Assembly: GCF_003474435.1 (NCBI RefSeq)
Contig: NZ_QRNF01000002.1
Coordinates: 62,001 to 126,000 of the forward strand
Direction of reading: 5' to 3'
From: Ruminococcus sp. AF46-10NS
GTDB lineage: Bacteria > Bacillota > Clostridia > Lachnospirales > Lachnospiraceae
DNA length: 64,000 nucleotides
The notes beneath the pieces are model-generated. The model was not told the origin of the DNA. It saw only the letters and a program-made list of their open reading frames with translations, and ran no database searches. Below are positions 18,869 through 29,599 of this stretch, in pieces (within the stretch, counting starts at the first letter, position 1; each line of letters begins with the position of its first letter). The translations under genes and the position numbers were made by a program.

Positions 18869-20785
18869 ATGATTTTATCATGTCAAAATATATGCAAGAC
18901 ATTTGGCGAAAATGTTATTTTAAATAATGCATCCTTCCATATCGAGGACCGGGAAAAAGCGGCTCTTATCGGATGCAACGGAGCAGGTAAGACTACGCTT
19001 CTTCGTATTATCATGCAGGAGATCTCCGCAGATTCGGGAACTGTAGTTCTTGCCAGGGATAAAAATATCGGTTATCTCGCCCAGTATCAGGATATTCACG
19101 GCCACCACACCATTTATGAGGAGCTTCTTACGACCAAGCAGCACATCATTGATATGGAATGCCGCATCCGCAATCTGGAGCAGGAAATGAACAATGTCAC
19201 TGGTGATGACCTGAACCGCCTGATGGAGACCTATACCCGTCTCACCCATCAGTTTGAACTGGAGAACGGCTATGCTTACAAGAGCGAGCTCACCGGTGTC
19301 CTGAAAGGCCTTGGTTTCACAGAGGAAGATTACGACAAACAGATCGAGAAGCTTTCCGGCGGCCAGAAAACGCGTGTGGCACTTGGAAAGATGCTTCTTT
19401 CCAAGCCGGATATCCTGCTTCTTGATGAGCCTACCAACCATCTGGATATGGAGAGTATCTCCTGGCTGGAGACTTATCTTCTCAATTATCCGGGAGCTGT
19501 TTTTATTGTATCCCATGATCGTTATTTTCTCGATAAAGTTGTCACCAAGGTCGTAGAGATCGAAGCTGGTGAGACCCGTGTTTACAGTGGCAATTACTCT
19601 TCCTACGCCCTTAAGAAAGCCCAGCTTCGTGATGCCCAGTATAAAGCTTTCCTGAACCAGCAGAGAGATATCAGGCATCAGGAGGCAGTTATCGCTAAAC
19701 TGAAATCTTTTAACCGTGAAAAATCCATCAAGCGTGCTGAGAGCCGTGAAAAAATGCTGGATCGCGTGCAGCGTATTGAGAAACCGCTGGAGATCCAGGA
19801 TCGGATGCGCATTTCCCTGGAGCCACGTGTTTTAAGCGGAAATGACGTTCTTCATGTGGAAGGACTTTCCAAGGCTTTCCCAGGGCAGACGCTTTTTTCA
19901 GATATCTCCTTTGATATCAAGCGTGGAGAACGTGTAGCCCTGATCGGAAACAACGGAACCGGCAAGACAACGATGCTGAAGATCATCAACAGTCTTCTTG
20001 AAGCAGATGCCGGTAAATTTTCTCTTGGCTCAAAGGTTCAGATCGGGTATTACGATCAGGAACATCATGTTCTTCATATGGATAAGACGATCTTCCAGGA
20101 GATTTCTGACACCTACCCCACACTTACAGAAACAGAGATCCGCAATATGCTTGCAGCTTTCCTTTTTACAGGAGATGATGTATTTAAAGAGATCTCCGCA
20201 CTTTCCGGCGGCGAACGAGGACGTGTCTCTCTTGCCAAGCTAATGCTCTCAGAAGCCAACTTCCTGATTCTGGATGAGCCTACCAACCATCTGGATATCG
20301 CCTCCAAGGAAATACTGGAGGAAGCACTTGTAAGCTATACTGGTACTGTGCTGTATGTATCCCACGACCGTTACTTTATCAATCAGACAGCAACCAGGAT
20401 CATGGAACTGACCAATCAGGCTGTTGTAAATTATATCGGTGATTACGACTATTATCTTGAGAAAAAAGAAGAGCTGACCAGCGCCTATGCTCCTGACATC
20501 AATACCCCGGAAGCTCCTCAGGAAGAAAAAACAGCCTCCGAGAACAAGCTTTCCTGGCAGCAGATGAAGGAGGAACAGTCAAGGAAACGAAAACGGGAAG
20601 CCGAACTGAAAAAAGTAGAAGCCCGCATTGAAGAGCTGGAAACAAGAGATAAAGAAATTGATGATACTATGGTTCTCCCGGATGTATGTACCAACGTGGC
20701 AGAATGTACAAAGCTCAGCCGCGAAAAAGCAGACATTACAGAAGAACTGGAAACACTTTATGAAAAATGGGAAGAGCTGGCCTGA
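18869..20785 (+). CDS. ABC-F family ribosomal ATPase
   Basis: Soluble protein with two ATP-binding cassettes and no membrane domain, acting on the ribosome as a translation factor or antibiotic-protection protein. 638 aa from the ATG at 18869 (AGGAGG eight bases upstream); an earlier in-frame ATG at 18848 lacks a ribosome binding site. Cassette 1: GCNGAGKTT and LSGGQKTRVALGKMLL. Linker around residues 240-310. Cassette 2: GNNGTGKTT and LSGGERGRVSLAKLML. A C-terminal coiled coil (about 560-638, KEEQSRKRKREAELKKVEARI) resembles the Uup/YdiF/YfmR branch, so a housekeeping role seems likelier than resistance. Confidence 0.92.
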   Translation: MILSCQNICKTFGENVILNNASFHIEDREKAALIGCNGAGKTTLLRIIMQEISADSGTVVLARDKNIGYLAQYQDIHGHHTIYEELLTTKQHIIDMECRIRNLEQEMNNVTGDDLNRLMETYTRLTHQFELENGYAYKSELTGVLKGLGFTEEDYDKQIEKLSGGQKTRVALGKMLLSKPDILLLDEPTNHLDMESISWLETYLLNYPGAVFIVSHDRYFLDKVVTKVVEIEAGETRVYSGNYSSYALKKAQLRDAQYKAFLNQQRDIRHQEAVIAKLKSFNREKSIKRAESREKMLDRVQRIEKPLEIQDRMRISLEPRVLSGNDVLHVEGLSKAFPGQTLFSDISFDIKRGERVALIGNNGTGKTTMLKIINSLLEADAGKFSLGSKVQIGYYDQEHHVLHMDKTIFQEISDTYPTLTETEIRNMLAAFLFTGDDVFKEISALSGGERGRVSLAKLMLSEANFLILDEPTNHLDIASKEILEEALVSYTGTVLYVSHDRYFINQTATRIMELTNQAVVNYIGDYDYYLEKKEELTSAYAPDINTPEAPQEEKTASENKLSWQQMKEEQSRKRKREAELKKVEARIEELETRDKEIDDTMVLPDVCTNVAECTKLSREKADITEELETLYEKWEELA

Positions 20786-20802
20786 ATGGTCAGCTCTTTT
20801 TT
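20773..20802 (+). terminator. terminator overlapping the ABC-F stop codon
   Basis: AGAGCTGGCC, loop TGAAT, GGTCAGCTCT, then TTTTT. The loop begins with the TGA stop codon, so the last coding bases form the 5' arm. It may serve suhB on the other strand as well, although no T run is evident there. Confidence 0.8.
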
Positions 20803-20863
20803 AGACCGGCAGATCCCGGTATTTATTTATGCAATAATATCTGCTGATTACCTGCATGAAGAT

Positions 20864-21640
20864 TTATGCAAGTTCTTTCAACAAGATTTCCTCAAACTGC
20901 GGTGCACAGGCAAGGATATCACCATTTGTCAGATAAGCTGGTTCTTCACCTTTCCAGGTCCTGACCACGCCTCCTGCTTCTCTGACAATAATGGTTCCTG
21001 CAGAATAATCCCAGGGTTTCAGGTCACGCTCAAGATAACCATGCTCTCTTCCACATGCCACATAGCACATATCAAGCTCTGCGGAACCTGTCCGTCGGAA
21101 GTCCCCGCATTTCATAAAGATATTATAGAAAATCGGAAACAGATTCTTTGCTTCGGATTTCGTATATGGCGTGGAACCGTAGGAAATCACAGCGTCCCCG
21201 AAATGCTCTGTGGAAGAAGCATGAATAGCATTACCGTTAAGATATGCTCCCTCACCTTTCGCTGCATGAAACAGCTCATCTGTAAACGGATTAAACACAG
21301 CTCCGAAAACGATCTCGCCTTTTTCGTAAAGTCCAAGCGCAACAGCACTCATACGGAAACCAAGGATCAGATTGGCAGTTCCGTCAATAGGATCCAAGAT
21401 CCAGTAAGTTCCCTCTTCGGAAAGTCCCGTATTCTCCTTCTCCTCTGCGATCAGGGCGATATTCGGAAAAGCTTTTCCCAGTTCAGCCTTCAGGAAATTC
21501 TGTACAGCCAGATCCACATTCGTCACATAGTTGGCCGCACCTTTTACCATAACTTCCTCATTTTTCATCTCTTTTAAGATCAGATCTTTTGTCTGTCTTA
21601 CCAGAGCGATCACCTGTTTCTGTTCTTCTGCTGAAATCAT
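20864..21640 (-). CDS. inositol monophosphatase family protein
   Basis: Mg2+-dependent phosphatase of the IMPase/SuhB fold, 258 aa. Metal-binding motifs: ALIAEE (about 73-78), LDPIDGTANL (the DPIDGT signature) and DLKPWDYSAGTIIVREAGG (the WDxxAG signature). The substrate may be inositol phosphate, NADP+, fructose bisphosphate or another small phosphate ester; sequence alone does not say. Convergent with the ABC-F gene, and 58 bases after the pyridoxal kinase on the same strand. Confidence 0.9.
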   Translation of the reverse strand: MISAEEQKQVIALVRQTKDLILKEMKNEEVMVKGAANYVTNVDLAVQNFLKAELGKAFPNIALIAEEKENTGLSEEGTYWILDPIDGTANLILGFRMSAVALGLYEKGEIVFGAVFNPFTDELFHAAKGEGAYLNGNAIHASSTEHFGDAVISYGSTPYTKSEAKNLFPIFYNIFMKCGDFRRTGSAELDMCYVACGREHGYLERDLKPWDYSAGTIIVREAGGVVRTWKGEEPAYLTNGDILACAPQFEEILLKELA

Positions 21641-21698
21641 AATATACCTCCCCTGAACAGTTTTTCTGTTCCATAATAAAATGTTCCTCTGATCTTCT

Positions 21699-22565
21699 CT
21701 ATTGGATCAATCTGCCAAGATGTGCCTCAAAGCACACTCCGTCATTGCGGTCAGTCCCTTCTTCCACTGCATCTCTGATAGATGCAGAAATAAAATCCAC
21801 TGCCAGATGTGCACATTTTTTCATAGAATAACCTTTCACCAGTCCCGCACTGAGTACTGATGCAAAAAGATCTCCTGTACCGGAATAGCTGCCACCGGAT
21901 TTCTCTGCAAAGACCCAGGAACTTTTCTCTTTTTCCAGAACAAGATTTCCTATTTTCACAAGCTCCTCGCCTTCCCGGTAATCCACTCCTGTGATCACAA
22001 CTGCGGAAAGGGAAAATTCCTCTGCAAGTCTGCGACCGGTCTCTTCGATCTGATCCAGCCGTTCTCTTCCTGATATCTCCTGGAATTCTCTCCAGATTGC
22101 TTCCATCTTCTCCTTTCCGTATAAAAGGATCAGTGCTTCTGTCAGATTGGGCGTGATCACATAAGAACGTCTGACCAGTTCACAAAAGCGGTTCCTAAGT
22201 GCCTCTGTATAGATAGGGTATACTTCCCCGTCATCCCCCATTACAGGATCTGTAAGGATCAGTGTGTCTTCCCCGGCAAACGTATCCATCAGTTTCAGGA
22301 TCTTATCTGCCTGTTTCTCATCAGAAAGAAAACCTGTGTAAATTCCATCCGGAACAAAATCCCGTTTCCTCCACTGTTCCATATATGGTTCCATATGATC
22401 TGTGAAATCCTCACAGAAATAAGTATCATAGCCTGTCTGATTACTTAAAACAGCTGTGGGAAAAGGGCATGCCTGCACTCCCATCACTGAGATTACAGGA
22501 ATTGCCGCTGTAAGCGAACATTTTCCCAGTCCGGAAAGATCATTGACCACTGCTATTTTCTTCAT
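21699..22565 (-). CDS. pdxK: pyridoxal/pyridoxamine kinase
   Basis: Ribokinase-fold kinase that phosphorylates B6 vitamers, 288 aa. Landmarks: VNDLSGLGKCSLTAAIPVIS at the N-terminus, PTAVLSNQTGY, LTDPVMGDDG, YVITPNLTEALIL and the catalytic GTGDLFASVL (general-base Asp). It is divergent from a MocR-type regulator with 92 bases between them, and such regulators use PLP. That suggests local control of B6 salvage. Confidence 0.92.
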   Translation of the reverse strand: MKKIAVVNDLSGLGKCSLTAAIPVISVMGVQACPFPTAVLSNQTGYDTYFCEDFTDHMEPYMEQWRKRDFVPDGIYTGFLSDEKQADKILKLMDTFAGEDTLILTDPVMGDDGEVYPIYTEALRNRFCELVRRSYVITPNLTEALILLYGKEKMEAIWREFQEISGRERLDQIEETGRRLAEEFSLSAVVITGVDYREGEELVKIGNLVLEKEKSSWVFAEKSGGSYSGTGDLFASVLSAGLVKGYSMKKCAHLAVDFISASIRDAVEEGTDRNDGVCFEAHLGRLIQ

Positions 22566-22657
22566 CTCATTTCTCCAGTCTTGAGTTTTTTTCCGTATTA
22601 TTATAGAATATATTGTCAGGTTTACGCAATCACTTTTGGAAGGAAATTACCATACCT

Positions 22658-23980
22658 ATGTTAAATATATCCGCAGAACACAAAAAAGAACATCTCTATC
22701 TGGAAGTATACCACTACTACAGGAAAATGATCATGGAAAACCGACTTCTTCCCGGAAGCAAGATGCCTTCTCTGCGCAAATGCGCTCAGGATCTGAAGCT
22801 TAGCCGTACCACGATTGAAAATGCTTATCTCCAGCTTGCAGCTGACGGCTATATTATCGCCAGACCCCAGAGCGGCTATTATGTCACAGATATTGCCAGA
22901 AAACAACACCATCTTACTCTGGAAAAGCCTTTCAGAGACACCATTCCCTGTGTCTATGATTTTGCTTCTTCCGGTGTTGACCGGGAAAGTTTCCGTTTTG
23001 ACCTGTGGCAGCGTTACATTAAAAGCGCACTCCGTCAGGATGAACGTATGCTATCCTACGGAGAACCCCAGGGGGAAAAAGATTTCCGGGAAGTTCTCTC
23101 CGATTATGTCCGGGAACGCAGAAATGTGATCTGTTCTCCCGATGATATTGTAGTTGGTGCCGGACTTCAGAGCCTTCTTCAGATCCTCTGTCCCCTGATC
23201 CATGACCGGAAAACTGTCTCATTTCCTACCCCGTCCTTTATCCAGTGCAGCACTGTTTTTGAAGATTACGGATTTGATGTCCATTACCGCAACAAAAACT
23301 GTGATGTAATCTATGTATCACCTGCACATATGACTAAATGGGGTGAGATCATGCCTGTGAAACGTCGTCTGGAACTGATCCGACACGCGGAGACCGACGG
23401 CCATCTGATCATTGAAGATGATTTCGAAAACGAATTCGTCTATCTCCAGAAGCCCACACCATCCCTGTTCGGCCTTGCAGGAGGGGAAAATGTGATTTAT
23501 ATCGGATCTTTTTCCAGGCTTCTCCTTCCATCTATCCGTGTGAGTTTTATGGTTCTTCCGCCATCTCTCCGGGAATTATATATAAAAAAAGCTGCCTGCT
23601 ATAATCAGACAGCTTCCAAGGCAGAACAGATTGCTCTCTGCCAGTTTATCCGCGATGGCCATATGCTCTCCCAGACAAGAAAGCTCCGTCGTCTTTATGC
23701 CCAGAAGCTGAAAGCTCTCACATCCGCAGTAAAAGAAACTTTCGGAAAAAACTGCCAGATCATAACTGGGGCAGCAGGTACCAGCCTGGCACTTACCATG
23801 CCCTGTCCCGCCACAGGTGACCAGCTGATAAAGGCTGCATGCACACAGGGCCTGCGTCTGGAAGTCCTTAAAGAAACAGAAGAAACCATCTCTCTTGTTC
23901 TTTCCTGTTCTTCCATCCCTTTAAAAGACTTCCTCCCTGCATGTCAGCTTCTGAAAACAGTGACAGACAGCTTTGTATGA
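22658..23980 (+). CDS. MocR/PdxR-type transcriptional regulator with aminotransferase domain
   Basis: GntR-family winged helix (about 10-75: EVYHYYRKMIMENRLLPGSKMPSLRK, LSRTTIENAYLQLAADGYI) fused to a class I aminotransferase fold (about 95-440) that senses PLP. The start is the ATG at 22658 with GGAAGGAAA upstream; an upstream TTG at 22613 is possible. The PLP-lysine region appears as YIGSFSRLLLPSIRVSF, where the usual Lys after SFSK is Arg. That may matter for cofactor sensing. Divergent to pdxK, its probable target. Confidence 0.88.
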   Translation: MLNISAEHKKEHLYLEVYHYYRKMIMENRLLPGSKMPSLRKCAQDLKLSRTTIENAYLQLAADGYIIARPQSGYYVTDIARKQHHLTLEKPFRDTIPCVYDFASSGVDRESFRFDLWQRYIKSALRQDERMLSYGEPQGEKDFREVLSDYVRERRNVICSPDDIVVGAGLQSLLQILCPLIHDRKTVSFPTPSFIQCSTVFEDYGFDVHYRNKNCDVIYVSPAHMTKWGEIMPVKRRLELIRHAETDGHLIIEDDFENEFVYLQKPTPSLFGLAGGENVIYIGSFSRLLLPSIRVSFMVLPPSLRELYIKKAACYNQTASKAEQIALCQFIRDGHMLSQTRKLRRLYAQKLKALTSAVKETFGKNCQIITGAAGTSLALTMPCPATGDQLIKAACTQGLRLEVLKETEETISLVLSCSSIPLKDFLPACQLLKTVTDSFV

Positions 23981-24622
23981 TCAGTCTCTTTTGTTATCAA
24001 TCATATAAAGAAGTGCATTCACAATGCACGCTGCAATATTACTTCCGCCTTTACGTCCTTTTGCAACAATATAAGGCACATCTGCGTGCATGATCAGCTC
24101 TTTGGACTGTACAACATTTACAAATCCCACCGGCACGCCGATGATCAGCTCAGGGGAAATCTTCCCCTCTTCGATCAGCTCATAAAGACGAACCAGCGCG
24201 GTCGGTGCATTTCCAATGGCAAAGATCAGCTTTTCATCCATCTCAGCAGCCTTATCCATACTTGCGGTAGCTCTTGTTGTCCCGTTTTTCTTTGCCATGG
24301 CAGCTACATCTTCATCAGACATAAAACAGTATGCTTCACCGCCGTAACGGGCAAGTGCACGTTTGTTGATACCTGCTTTTGCCATCTGGGTATCAGTGAC
24401 AATGCATGCACCGTTGCGGATTGCTTCCAGGGCACGCTCTACAGCACCTTCAGAAAAGCGGAGATTTTTTGCATAATCAAAATCTGCGCTTGTGTGGATG
24501 CAGCGTTTTACGATTAGTTCTGTCCCAGGGATCAGAGGTGTGTCCCCAAGCTCCTCTGTGATGATCTCAAAGCTTCTTTTTTCAATCTCCATAGGTTTTA
24601 CATTTTCAAGCTCTACTTTCAT
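23981..24622 (-). CDS. cbiC: cobalt-precorrin-8 methylmutase
   Basis: Moves the C11 methyl to C12 to give cobyrinic acid (CobH/CbiC), 213 aa. Landmarks: [20 protein letters not shown] region with catalytic His ([20 protein letters not shown], about 43-62), [16 protein letters not shown] and [17 protein letters not shown]. Last gene of the long cob operon, overlapping cbiP by four bases (ATGA). Its stop abuts the convergent mocR stop with no gap. Confidence 0.96.
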   Translation of the reverse strand: MKVELENVKPMEIEKRSFEIITEELGDTPLIPGTELIVKRCIHTSADFDYAKNLRFSEGAVERALEAIRNGACIVTDTQMAKAGINKRALARYGGEAYCFMSDEDVAAMAKKNGTTRATASMDKAAEMDEKLIFAIGNAPTALVRLYELIEEGKISPELIIGVPVGFVNVVQSKELIMHADVPYIVAKGRKGGSNIAACIVNALLYMIDNKRD

Positions 24623-26145
24623 TTCTCTTCGTCCTCCGCGATCCCGTTCTCCAGGATCTCATAGATTTTTTTCATATCCATATGTTTTCGAAGCTCTGCT
24701 GCCAGAATATCATACTGCTGTTCCTTAAATGCCGCAAAGTCAACACCTGTCATATTTTCCACATCAATGCCTTTTTTCTCACCGATCACACGGATGATGG
24801 CTTCTGCTGATTCCTCCTTGTCAAAAACTCCGTGGATATAAGTTCCGCAGACATTTCCTGCAAAAGCACCTTCTTCTTTCTTCTCGCCGCTGACACTGTC
24901 TGTGATCCTGGTAGCTGTACCAGCTTCCCCTTTCAGGATGCTCTCACCCATATGAATCTCATAGCCTTCCACTTCTGCGCCTGAAAGATGTGCAAACACA
25001 CCGGAAAGCTCTCCGAAATGTCCCTGTACCCTTGTTCTTGTTTTCTTCTCTGCAAATACGGTATCCATAGGAAGAAGTCCCATACCCTTCATGGAGCCGC
25101 CGTTCTCCACGCCATGAGGATCGCTCAAAGTCTCTCCCAGCATCTGGTAGCCACCACAGACACCGAAAATCAGCTTTCCTCTGGAAGCCTCTTTGAGAAC
25201 AGCTGCCTCCATACCGCTTTCCCTCATCCAGATCAGATCGCCCATTGTGTTCTTTGTTCCCGGCAGGATGATCATGTCCGGAGAATGAAGATCTCTCGGA
25301 TGTTTTACATAGCGGAGGGAAACTCCGGGGATACTCTCAAACGGATTGAAATCCGTAAAGTTGGAAATCCTTGGCGTACGGATTACCGCGATATCGATCA
25401 CACCGGCTTCCTGTTTCCGATCAAAACGCTCTGTCAGGCTGTCTTCATCTTCTACCTGGATATCAAGATACGGAGCAACACCCACAACAGGAATGCCGCT
25501 TCTCTCTTCCAGCATCTCCACGCCAGGATCAAGGATGGTCTTGTCTCCGCGGAATTTGTTTATGATGAGACCTTTGACCATGGCTTTTTCATCTTCTTCC
25601 AGAAGCTCCACAGTACCGATCAGCTGTGCAAAAACCCCGCCTCTGTCAATATCTCCTACAAGAAGTACCGGTGCTTTTGCCATCTTCGCCATTCCCATAT
25701 TTACAATGTCCTCATCTTTGAGATTTATCTCAGCCGGACTTCCTGCGCCTTCGATAACGATGATATCGTTTTCAGCTGCAAGAGCATTGTAGGCTTTCAT
25801 CACATCCGGAACAAGTTTCTTTTTGTATTTGAAATAATCTCTGGCACTCATAGTTCCAAGAACTTCGCCGTTTACGATCACCTGAGAACCTACATCATTG
25901 GTAGGTTTCAGAAGGATGGGATTCATAAGAACAGACGGTTTGATCCCTGCTGCCTCGGCCTGCATAACCTGTGCACGTCCCATCTCCAGGCCATCTTCCG
26001 TAATGAAAGAATTCAGTGCCATATTCTGTGACTTAAAGGGAGCCACCTTATATCCGTCCTGCCTGAAGATCCTGCAAAGCCCTGCAGCCAGCAGACTCTT
26101 TCCGGCATTGGACATGGTTCCCTGTACCATTATTGCTTTTGCCAT
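24619..26145 (-). CDS. cbiP: cobyric acid synthase (amide-forming)
   Basis: Glutamine- and ATP-dependent amidation of four side chains (b, d, e, g) of adenosylcobyrinate a,c-diamide. 508 aa. The N-terminal dethiobiotin synthetase-like ATPase is [20 protein letters not shown], with [23 protein letters not shown]. The C-terminal class I amidotransferase domain has [12 protein letters not shown] (nucleophile Cys) and YIHGVFD. Overlaps cobD by 16 bases. Intact. Confidence 0.97.
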   Translation of the reverse strand: MAKAIMVQGTMSNAGKSLLAAGLCRIFRQDGYKVAPFKSQNMALNSFITEDGLEMGRAQVMQAEAAGIKPSVLMNPILLKPTNDVGSQVIVNGEVLGTMSARDYFKYKKKLVPDVMKAYNALAAENDIIVIEGAGSPAEINLKDEDIVNMGMAKMAKAPVLLVGDIDRGGVFAQLIGTVELLEEDEKAMVKGLIINKFRGDKTILDPGVEMLEERSGIPVVGVAPYLDIQVEDEDSLTERFDRKQEAGVIDIAVIRTPRISNFTDFNPFESIPGVSLRYVKHPRDLHSPDMIILPGTKNTMGDLIWMRESGMEAAVLKEASRGKLIFGVCGGYQMLGETLSDPHGVENGGSMKGMGLLPMDTVFAEKKTRTRVQGHFGELSGVFAHLSGAEVEGYEIHMGESILKGEAGTATRITDSVSGEKKEEGAFAGNVCGTYIHGVFDKEESAEAIIRVIGEKKGIDVENMTGVDFAAFKEQQYDILAAELRKHMDMKKIYEILENGIAEDEEK

Positions 26146-27182
26146 AATATACCTCCCTCAAGTACTTCAATCAGTTTTACATTTTCTTCATGCTTCTTTA
26201 CAGCGATCCTGTAATAACCTTTTGTAAGCCCCGGATAATTGCTGCAGTCGCGGATCACGATTCTCTTTCGCAGACAGAAATCAAAAAGTTCCTCCGGTCC
26301 CTTGAAGAAAATATAATTGGCTTCTGACGGAAATACCTTATACCCGATGCGGGTCATCTCTTCTTTCAGCCACTGTGACTCCCTGAAAATAAGCTGGCGT
26401 CCTTTTTCCACATATTCAGTTTCTGAAAGTGCCTGAATACCGGCTGCCTGAGCCATTGTGGAAACATTCCAGGGCTGAACATTCCGTTCCATCTTATCCA
26501 GAAGAACACGATTGGAACAAAGGCCGTAACCCAGACGTACTCCAGCCATGGCATACCTTTTTGTGAATGCTTTCAGGATAAAAAGATTATCAAATCCGGA
26601 AAGCGACCGTTTCAGGGAATATTCCTGCGGTTCTTTTACAAAATCAAGGAAACACTCATCTACAACAAGAAGGATTCCCAGCTTTCTGCTCTTCTCCAGT
26701 ATCTTTTTTAAAAGACGGTGAGGGATCAGCATGCCTGTAGGATTATTGGGATTGCAGAGAAATGCCATATCCAGACCCTTATGAAGAATATCCAGATAAG
26801 CTTCTCCCAGCATAAATCCCTCATTCTCAGTCAGCATATAATATTCCAGCTCACATCCTGTACTGGCTAGTGCCTGGCCGTACTCCGCAAATGTAGGTGC
26901 CGGGATCAGTGCTTTCTTCGGATTTACTGCACGACACAGGGTAAAGATCACTTCTGCCGCACCGTTTCCGCAGATCACTTCTTCTGTCTTAACCCCTTCA
27001 TACTCTGCGATCTTTTCTCTGAGAAGTTCACTCCCCACCTGCGGATACTCGGCAATATGATCCAGGCTGTCACAAATAGCCTTTTTCACACTTTCCGGTG
27101 TTCCCAGAGGATTCAGATTCGCAGAAAAATCAAGGCAGTTCCTGTATTTGTAAACGTCTCCTCCATGTATGTGTTTTGTCAT
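26130..27182 (-). CDS. cobD: L-threonine-O-3-phosphate decarboxylase
   Basis: PLP enzyme of the HisC-like fold that yields (R)-1-amino-2-propanol phosphate, the linker between the corrin ring and the nucleotide loop. 350 aa. [14 protein letters not shown] at the start, CNPNNPTG in the middle, and the PLP lysine in [20 protein letters not shown] (about 210-229). The assignment over histidinol-phosphate aminotransferase rests on this operon position between cbiB and cbiP. Confidence 0.93.
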   Translation of the reverse strand: MTKHIHGGDVYKYRNCLDFSANLNPLGTPESVKKAICDSLDHIAEYPQVGSELLREKIAEYEGVKTEEVICGNGAAEVIFTLCRAVNPKKALIPAPTFAEYGQALASTGCELEYYMLTENEGFMLGEAYLDILHKGLDMAFLCNPNNPTGMLIPHRLLKKILEKSRKLGILLVVDECFLDFVKEPQEYSLKRSLSGFDNLFILKAFTKRYAMAGVRLGYGLCSNRVLLDKMERNVQPWNVSTMAQAAGIQALSETEYVEKGRQLIFRESQWLKEEMTRIGYKVFPSEANYIFFKGPEELFDFCLRKRIVIRDCSNYPGLTKGYYRIAVKKHEENVKLIEVLEGGILWQKQ

Positions 27183-27242
27183 TGGTTACTCTCCTGTATG
27201 TTTCACTTCGTTGATTTCCCGGAACGCTATAATTCTTTCTGA

Positions 27243-28216
27243 TCAGAAAAACAGCATCCTGACTGCTCCGCTGATCAGAAGAAATACGACAACTCCCAGT
27301 GTTGATGCCGCATACATCAGACGATTGGCTCTTTTGATATCTTCCGGCTCTATCGGACGGATCGGGTCACCAATCGTTGGTTTTTCATATAATTTTCCAA
27401 AATAATACGCATTTCCCGCAAGCTGTACATCCAGGCACCAGCCATGGCAGCCTCTGTCTGTGCTGAATTGGGACTTGCGTGGTTGCGGCGATCCCTACGA
27501 TAGATCTTTGCCGCATTTTTTGTATCCATTCCTGCAAAAACAGTTCCTGCTACCATCAGCCATCCTGAAATCCTGGCCGGAATATAGTTGGCCACATCAT
27601 CAAGCTTCGCCGCCACGCGTCCAAAATACAGATATTTATCATTCTTATATCCAAGCATGGAATCCATGGTGTTGATGCCTTTATAAAGGAACATCAGCGG
27701 CACGCCGCCAATAGCCATATAGAACATCGGTGCGATCACACCGTCGGAAGCATTCTCTGCAACAGTTTCTACTGCCGCTTTCGTAACACCGGTCTCTGTC
27801 AGCTCCCTGGTGTCACGGCCAACGATCATGGAAACTGCATAACGTGCTTCATCCAGAGTTCCGTTTTTCAGGCGGTCATAAACCTTCATGCTCTCATCTT
27901 TCAGAGAACGTGTTGCCAGAAGCTGATAGCACCAGAATGCCTCAAGCACAAAACCTGCCACAGGCAGAAAACGGTAAAGATAATGAAGAACAAGAAGCGG
28001 TACACCGCCGCTGAACAGACAGATCAGAACTACCATCACGAAACCTCCTGCCAGCTCGCCTCCATTGCTTTTTGGAAAAACTCTGCGGATCGCTTTTTCC
28101 AGTACTGCGATGAGATTTCCGATCACACAGATGGGATGGTAAAGCCATCTCGGGTCTCCGATGAGAAGATCCAGCACAAAACCGATGGCAAGTGCCGGCA
28201 GACTATATTTCAGCAT
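27243..28216 (-). CDS. cbiB: adenosylcobinamide-phosphate synthase (frameshifted)
   Basis: Membrane enzyme joining aminopropanol phosphate to adenosylcobyric acid. Start chosen at 28216 (MLKYSLPALAIGFVLDLLIGDPRWLYHP) because GGAGG precedes it; this start lies inside the end of cbiA. Family motifs include ENASDGVIAPMFY and DSMLGYKN. The frame breaks at about 27434 after AAMAGA. Restoring one base continues with LDVQLAGNAYYFGKLYEKP and a last hydrophobic helix to a stop at 27243, giving about 325 aa. Probably a sequencing error in a GG(G) run. Confidence 0.85.
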
Positions 28217-29599
28217 CTTTTCTCTGCCTCCGTTCCTTCTTATAATCCTGTGCATTGCTGAGGAAACGCGCCGGAACCTCCGGATTTCCATAATAATAAA
28301 GATGAGGGAATCCAGCCATCAGGCGGCCTCTTTATGAATACAGTCCCAGCCTCGCTTTGATGACGGTTTCGCTGCATGGAAATCTTCTCCGCAGTTGGTG
28401 GAATCAAAATAATGGAATTCATGGGCAGGAATCTCTCCAAGTCCTGTATCCTCTTTTTCTGTAAGGGTGATATAACCGAATCGGTTCAGTTTCGGCGTCC
28501 GGAACGCTTTTCCCGGAATCACTCCGCAGAGTTTACGGAATTTTCCATCCATCGTCTCCATCTCCTGATGAAGATACATAAAGCCTCCACATTCTGCAAG
28601 ACAGGGCATTCCTCCGGTAATAGCCTCCCGGACTGCATTGCACATGAGCTGGTTGTTCTCCAGTGCCTCTCCGTATAATTCCGGATAGCCGCCACAGAGC
28701 AGAAGTCCATCCAGTTCTTCCGGAAGCTTGCTCTCATGAACAGGGGAAAAATGTACAAGCTCTGCACCCATCTGTTCCAGAAGGCTGAAATTATCTGCAT
28801 AAAAGAAGCAGAATGCTTCATCATCAGCCACACCGATGCGTACTTTTTCATCTGTATGATAGCCGAATGCCGGATTCTCTCTCTTAAGATCTGCGGATGT
28901 CTCAAGCTCCGGTGCTTCTTCTGCAAGAGCAAGGATCCCGTCAATATCCAGAGTTTTTTCCAGCACTTCGGAAAGCTTCTGAAGACGGGATTTCAGCTCC
29001 GGTATCTCTTCGGGAAGCACCAGCCCTAAGTGGCGGCTCTCGATCACGCAGTCCTCCACTTTCGGAACATATCCCAGAACCTTTATGGATAATTCTTCTT
29101 CCAGAAGTGCCTTCATCCTGGGATACAGCATGGGAGACATCTGGTTGAAAATCACTCCTCTGATATGGCTGTCCTTCTTATATTCCAGGAACCCTTTTAC
29201 ATAGGCAGCCAGAGACACGCTCATCCCGCGACTGTTGACGATCAGGATCACCGGTGTATCTGTGGTGGAAGCCAGATCATAGGCACTGGCCTTCGTAGTA
29301 GTTCCTGCAACGCCGTCGTAATAACCCATAACACCTTCCATCACCGCTATATCATAACCTGCAGCATTTTTTGCCAGAAGATATCTTGTTCTGTCTTCTC
29401 CTGTAAAAAAAGTGTCCAGATTTCGTGATTTCGTTCCAATAACACGGCTGTGGAACATAGGATCAATATAATCCGGCCCGCATTTGAAAGAAGCTGTTTT
29501 CAAATTGCGGTTCACCAGTGCTTGAAGGAGACCGCAGGTGATCAGAGTTTTTCCGCTTCCGCTGGCTCCTGCTGCAAGAAGCAATCTTGGGATCTTCAC
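28203..29599 (-). CDS. cbiA: cobyrinate a,c-diamide synthase (frameshifted near 3' end)
   Basis: Amidates the a and c acetate side chains of cobyrinic acid. GTG start at 29599 directly after the previous stop, with GGGGAGG upstream. The N-terminal ATPase motif is LAAGASGSGKTLITCG; VMEGVMGYYDG follows. The C-terminal glutamine amidotransferase has PCLAECGGFMYLHQEM (nucleophile Cys) and HEFHYFDSTN. The frame breaks at about 28330 after DCIHK; one restored base gives GGRLMAGFPHLYYYGNP and a stop at 28203, the expected family C-terminus, about 465 aa. Confidence 0.9.
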
